NCBI GenBank assembly: GCA_900550505.1
Contig: URSI01000032.1
Location: forward strand, 1-9,664
Source: an uncultured Eubacteriales bacterium
Lineage (GTDB): Bacteria > Bacillota > Clostridia > Oscillospirales > CAG-382
Length of the DNA: 9,664 nt
Direction of reading: 5' to 3'
In this document: piece by piece, positions 7,199-9,664 of the stretch
Position numbering within the stretch: position 1 is the first letter of the stretch
Layout: each line of letters opens with the position of its first letter
Program-made: the position numbers and the translations under genes
Notes under the pieces: model-generated
Database searches by the model: none
Told to the model about the DNA's origin: nothing
The model's input: the letters and a program-made list of their open reading frames with translations, nothing else

Positions 7199-7230
7199 CA
7201 AAGATAAGATGCTTTTTTTACCTGTGCAAA
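7199..7230 (-). promoter_or_regulatory. Bacteroides-type promoter, pointing left (OFF orientation)
   Basis: On the minus strand TTTG (7227-7230) is followed after 20 bases by TATCTTTG (7199-7206), a perfect match to the Bacteroides -33 TTTG and -7 TAnnTTTG consensus at the usual distance. Transcription would start at about 7192-7194, right at the edge of the left repeat. No equally good match was found on the plus strand between 7192 and 7481. After inversion the same promoter would sit against the right repeat and read into the leader of the gene at 7482. Confidence 0.8.
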
Positions 7231-7310
7231 TCTTTTCGCATCGTTTTAATTATCAGTCATTTATCTATTCCCTTTGCATTTTGTACAGAGAGCAAGAATC
7301 CTGTTTCAAA

Positions 7311-7331
7311 AGACGAACGTCTTTTGAAACA
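7311..7331 (-). repeat. Right inverted repeat of the invertible segment
   Basis: Exact reverse complement of the left repeat over 21 bases. This copy sits in a larger perfect palindrome: TGTTTCAAAAGACG (7302-7315), AA, CGTCTTTTGAAACA (7318-7331). Its inner flank therefore mirrors its outer arm, unlike the left copy. Confidence 0.9.
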
Positions 7332-7336
7332 CCACC

Positions 7337-7374
7337 TGTGTATTCAAGACAGTTATATCTGATTGGAATACACA
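7337..7374 (+). repeat. Leader inverted repeat, 9-bp arms
   Basis: TGTGTATTC (7337-7345) and GAATACACA (7366-7374) are perfect complements separated by 20 bases. They lie just outside the right inverted repeat, so they would be in the mRNA leader only when the promoter is ON. They could form an RNA stem-loop or be a split binding site for a dimeric regulator. Function unknown. Confidence 0.5.
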
Positions 7375-7412
7375 AACTTACGCATAATAAAAGTTGTATC
7401 AAACAGTCTTTA

Positions 7413-7440
7413 CCGACTTATACCCTTATGTATAAGTCGG
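7413..7440 (+). repeat. Leader hairpin, 11-bp perfect stem
   Basis: CCGACTTATAC, loop CCTTAT, GTATAAGTCGG: eleven perfect base pairs, 41 bases before the ATG at 7482. Only GCAAGAGATTTTG follows, so it lacks the U-run of a standard terminator. It could be an attenuator or a stabilising 5' structure in the leader, or a DNA operator. Function unknown. Confidence 0.6.
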
Positions 7441-7481
7441 GCAAGAGATTTTGATCTGATTATTCATTAAATAAATTTAGA

Positions 7482-9101
7482 ATGAACAAACTTTTGATTA
7501 TGCGGACACACCTCCTATGGATCGGAGTAATGACGGCATCCAGCCTTTGGTTGAGCGGATGCACGCAAGAAGAAAAGTATCCATTTTTTCCGGAAAAAGG
7601 TTATGATTCCGGTACTGTAATCCCTATTAAAATCAGTATGGCTGAAAATGGAGAGTACGATTCCTATACTCCGGAAAACGACATGCCTCCTCGTTACAAT
7701 GCTCCTCTGATTGCCGAATGGGCAGGAGTACAAACTCTAAGCCGTACCCGTACAAAAGAATCTCCGGAATATAATGGCCCCAGAATCGCATCTATGGAAC
7801 TGACAGAAAATACTCCTTCCACCCTAACTACCCGTGCAAACACTCTGTCTACAGGTGTTTACTTTCGTCTGATCGTGTTCCGAAAGTCAGGAAATAACTA
7901 TGTGTTCCAATCGGCTGCAGACTATACCTCAAATGGTGCTTCTTCACCTGTACTGAAGAAAGGAAAATTACTCACACGCTCAGGAACGATCTGGGTCATC
8001 GGATACTCATTCAATACAACTGCGGCATTGGGGGATATCCCCGCATCATATACATATAATACCACCAAGATAGATATCCCCAACATGAATAATGACTTTA
8101 TGACTTATGATTCAGGAGACATAGCCAATGTGAACAGTCTTAATTACAATCTTCCGGTAACATTCAAACAGAAACTGTGTAAACTGACAATAAGCATTAG
8201 TGTAACCGGCTTCACAAGTAATACCATCAGCGGGTGTACAGGGGTATACGTAAAGCAGGGAGGTAATTCAACCTCGTGGGTAATTGGCAGTTCGGCAGTG
8301 GCTGCTAATACCAGCAACACAGCTTCATTCAACCCAAACACTAACCAGACTACTACGATACACATGGTTCCTTTCGCAAGTTCCCGGACAATAACAGTAC
8401 ACTTCAACAAGCTGACAGTAGGAAATCTAATTGCTAATAATGCGGATAATATCGATATTGCTTCAACTCAGAGTGTCCAATTGAAAGAGGGAATGAGCTA
8501 TACAATGAAAATCCAGTTTAAGAGAAGTCCCGGAATAAATGTTCCGGCAGGTAGCATCAATCTGAGCAATCCGAAAAAAGCATGTACCAATGATGATAAG
8601 CAAAAGTTATCAAAATTGGTATTTGCCGACGGCAATTTAAAAAGTACCGGTGCAAGCAACAATTATGTATGGGCAACCAACAAAGAATATGGCTACTATT
8701 ACCAATGGAAAAAAGACTATAATGGAAACAACATCGATCCATGTGCCAGACTAAATCCCACAACTTATGGTAGTGGTTGGCGGCTGCCTACACGCAATGA
8801 ATTAGAAAGATTGGGAAGATGCAATAATGTAAAAAAGGTCTCTAATGGAGTGAATGGTGTGTGGTTCCTAAATGCCACAACCGGTATTTTTTTACCGTTA
8901 GGTGGCTGGCGTAATAATAACTCGGGAACAACGGCAGAAGACTGGCCTGGAACGTATGGTCAATATTTTACAGATGAATCAATTAATACTAATGATTGTT
9001 ATAGATTGGATATATCTCCCGGAGAAGGTAAAACCGATGTCAATAGCACACCAAAGAAAATGGCATACACAACTCGTTGTGTCAAAGGACCTAAACTATA
9101 A
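7482..9101 (+). CDS. Fimbrillin-like lipoprotein with C-terminal FISUMP domain
   Basis: Surface lipoprotein of 539 residues. A signal peptide ends in the lipobox LSGC (24-27), with C27 lipidated and the acidic TQEEK following. Residues about 40-350 are rich in Ser, Thr and Asn with alternating beta-strand pattern, and resemble the Bacteroidales fimbrillin/Mfa-like group: TLSTGVYFRLIVFRK, LPVTFKQKLCKLTISI, HMVPFASSRTITVHF, LKEGMSYTMKIQFKR. Residues about 368-537 match the FISUMP (Fibrobacter succinogenes major paralogous) domain, with YGSGWRLPTRNELERL (429-444) and the closing TTRCVKG (530-536), and paired Cys candidates C368, C421, C447, C506 and C533. The role is probably a pilus-tip or surface adhesin-like protein (inference). 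Start: ATG 7482; a second in-frame ATG at 7500 (M7) would also leave a workable signal peptide. No Shine-Dalgarno. Expression is probably controlled by the invertible promoter upstream. Confidence 0.85.
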   Translation: MNKLLIMRTHLLWIGVMTASSLWLSGCTQEEKYPFFPEKGYDSGTVIPIKISMAENGEYDSYTPENDMPPRYNAPLIAEWAGVQTLSRTRTKESPEYNGPRIASMELTENTPSTLTTRANTLSTGVYFRLIVFRKSGNNYVFQSAADYTSNGASSPVLKKGKLLTRSGTIWVIGYSFNTTAALGDIPASYTYNTTKIDIPNMNNDFMTYDSGDIANVNSLNYNLPVTFKQKLCKLTISISVTGFTSNTISGCTGVYVKQGGNSTSWVIGSSAVAANTSNTASFNPNTNQTTTIHMVPFASSRTITVHFNKLTVGNLIANNADNIDIASTQSVQLKEGMSYTMKIQFKRSPGINVPAGSINLSNPKKACTNDDKQKLSKLVFADGNLKSTGASNNYVWATNKEYGYYYQWKKDYNGNNIDPCARLNPTTYGSGWRLPTRNELERLGRCNNVKKVSNGVNGVWFLNATTGIFLPLGGWRNNNSGTTAEDWPGTYGQYFTDESINTNDCYRLDISPGEGKTDVNSTPKKMAYTTRCVKGPKL

Positions 9102-9125
9102 TATTTCCCCTTAAATAAAAGAAGA
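9102..9125. other. Junction between Bacteroides-type and AT-rich DNA
   Basis: The lipoprotein gene stops at 9101, and 18-24 bases later the sequence is already inside a P-type ATPase coding region with no start codon, ribosome site or N-terminal domains. Base composition drops sharply to very AT-rich here. The in-frame TAA at 9116-9118 shows that the ATPase does not continue naturally to the left. The exact point is hidden in A-rich sequence. Confidence 0.8.
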
Positions 9126-9664
9126 GTAAAAAAACAAAGACAGAAACGATTGTTTCTAAAATAAGTAAAATATATACGCCAATAGTAATTATATTAGCAC
9201 TTCTAATTGTAATTTGCTTACCTATAATATTCAATATACCTATGCTAGAAGCTATACATCGTGGACTTACATTTTTGGTAATATCATGCCCATGTGCAAT
9301 AGCTATATCTGTACCACTTTCATATTTTACTGGAATAGGAGTTGCAAGCAAAAAAGGAATACTTATAAAGGGAAGCAATTATTTGGATGCATTGGATAAT
9401 ACAAAAAATATTGTATTTGACAAAACAGGAACTTTAACAAATGGGGCATTTACAGTAACTAATATAGAAATATTTGATAAAGACTATACAGAAAATCAAG
9501 TTATAGATATTTTGATAAAGGGAGAATCATTTTCAAATCATCCTATTGCAAAATCCATAATGAATTTAAAAAATGAAAAAGTGAATAACGATGATGTAAA
9601 AAAATATCAAGAGATAGAAGGCAAAGGAATTACCTTTGAATTAAATGATAAAAAAATATCTATA
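9119..9664 (+). CDS. cadA: P1B-type heavy-metal ATPase (CadA/ZntA-like), internal fragment
   Basis: Internal piece (about 180 residues) of a metal-exporting P-type ATPase, probably for Zn, Cd or Pb, that pumps cations out across the inner membrane. It opens at SKKTKTETIVSKISKIYTPI, the segment after the actuator domain. A membrane helix (IVIILALLIVICLPIIF) follows, then the transmembrane metal site SCPCA (9284-9298) and KKGILIKGSNYLDAL. The phosphorylation motif DKTGTLT (9419-9439) and the His-Pro motif SNHPIAKSI of the nucleotide-binding domain come next. Missing are the N-terminal metal-binding and actuator domains (lost at the left join) and the rest of the ATP-binding domain (past the window end). 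CPC with this context favours the Zn/Cd subgroup over copper, but the deciding C-terminal helices are absent, so the symbol is tentative. Codons are strongly A/T-ended, unlike the rest of the window. Confidence 0.85.

Larger units (their letters stand above)
7171..7331. promoter_or_regulatory. Invertible (phase-variable) promoter segment
   Basis: A 161-bp element made of two identical 21-bp repeats in opposite orientation (7171-7191 and 7311-7331) bounding 119 bp that holds a promoter. The repeat core reads AGACGTTCGT, which as I recall matches the ARACGTTCGT-type core of Bacteroides fragilis promoters inverted by the serine invertase Mpi. Position, size, promoter near one repeat, and a surface lipoprotein gene downstream all match that system. 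No recombinase gene is in the window, but in B. fragilis Mpi acts in trans on many loci. As assembled, the promoter faces left, away from the gene at 7482, giving the predicted OFF state. Inversion between the repeats is inferred, not shown. Confidence 0.85.

Noticed and set aside
7126..7362. Possible small protein-coding frames between the two Bacteroides genes
   Set aside because: The frames run through both inverted repeats, have no recognisable motif or start context, and would be broken by inversion.
1..9664. CRISPR array, tRNA/rRNA genes, insertion sequences
   Set aside because: No regularly spaced direct repeats, no cloverleaf or rRNA-like sequence, and no transposase coding or terminal repeats were found on either strand.

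Overview
The window is best read as three unrelated stretches of gut-type bacterial DNA joined end to end. It is most likely a chimeric metagenome contig or scaffold. The parts differ in gene content, translation signals and base composition, and a gene is cut at each join.

Part A (1 to about 5363) carries only minus-strand genes with clear AGGAG-type ribosome binding sites, and it looks like a Clostridia-type Firmicute. In the direction of transcription the order is ftsW (3' part only), murG, divIB/ftsQ and ftsZ. This is the end of a division and cell-wall (dcw) cluster: a septal glycosyltransferase, the lipid II synthase, a divisome scaffold protein and the division tubulin. After a hairpin follow two translationally overlapping genes, a VTC-type polyphosphate polymerase-domain protein and a DUF4956 membrane protein, a pair known from other Firmicutes.

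Part B (5364 to about 9101) is on the plus strand and looks like Bacteroides. It has no Shine-Dalgarno sequences and encodes two outer-membrane-type lipoproteins. The first is a complete SusD/RagB-family protein whose SusC partner would lie upstream but is missing at the join; a strong terminator follows it. The second is a fimbrillin-like lipoprotein ending in a FISUMP domain. Between them lies the most interesting element of the window: two 21-bp perfect inverted repeats with an AGACGTTCGT core flanking 119 bp, with a perfect Bacteroides promoter (TTTG, 20 bp, TATCTTTG) inside. This is the architecture of a phase-variable invertible promoter. As assembled the promoter points away from the lipoprotein gene, so that gene is in the predicted OFF state. 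Inversion would place the promoter about 170 bp upstream of its start codon, ahead of two leader inverted repeats.

Part C (about 9120 to 9664) is strikingly AT-rich and encodes an internal fragment of a P1B-type heavy-metal ATPase (CadA/ZntA-like) with CPC, DKTGTLT and HP motifs, open at both ends. It probably comes from a low-GC Firmicute or similar organism.

No RNA genes, insertion sequences or CRISPR arrays were seen.
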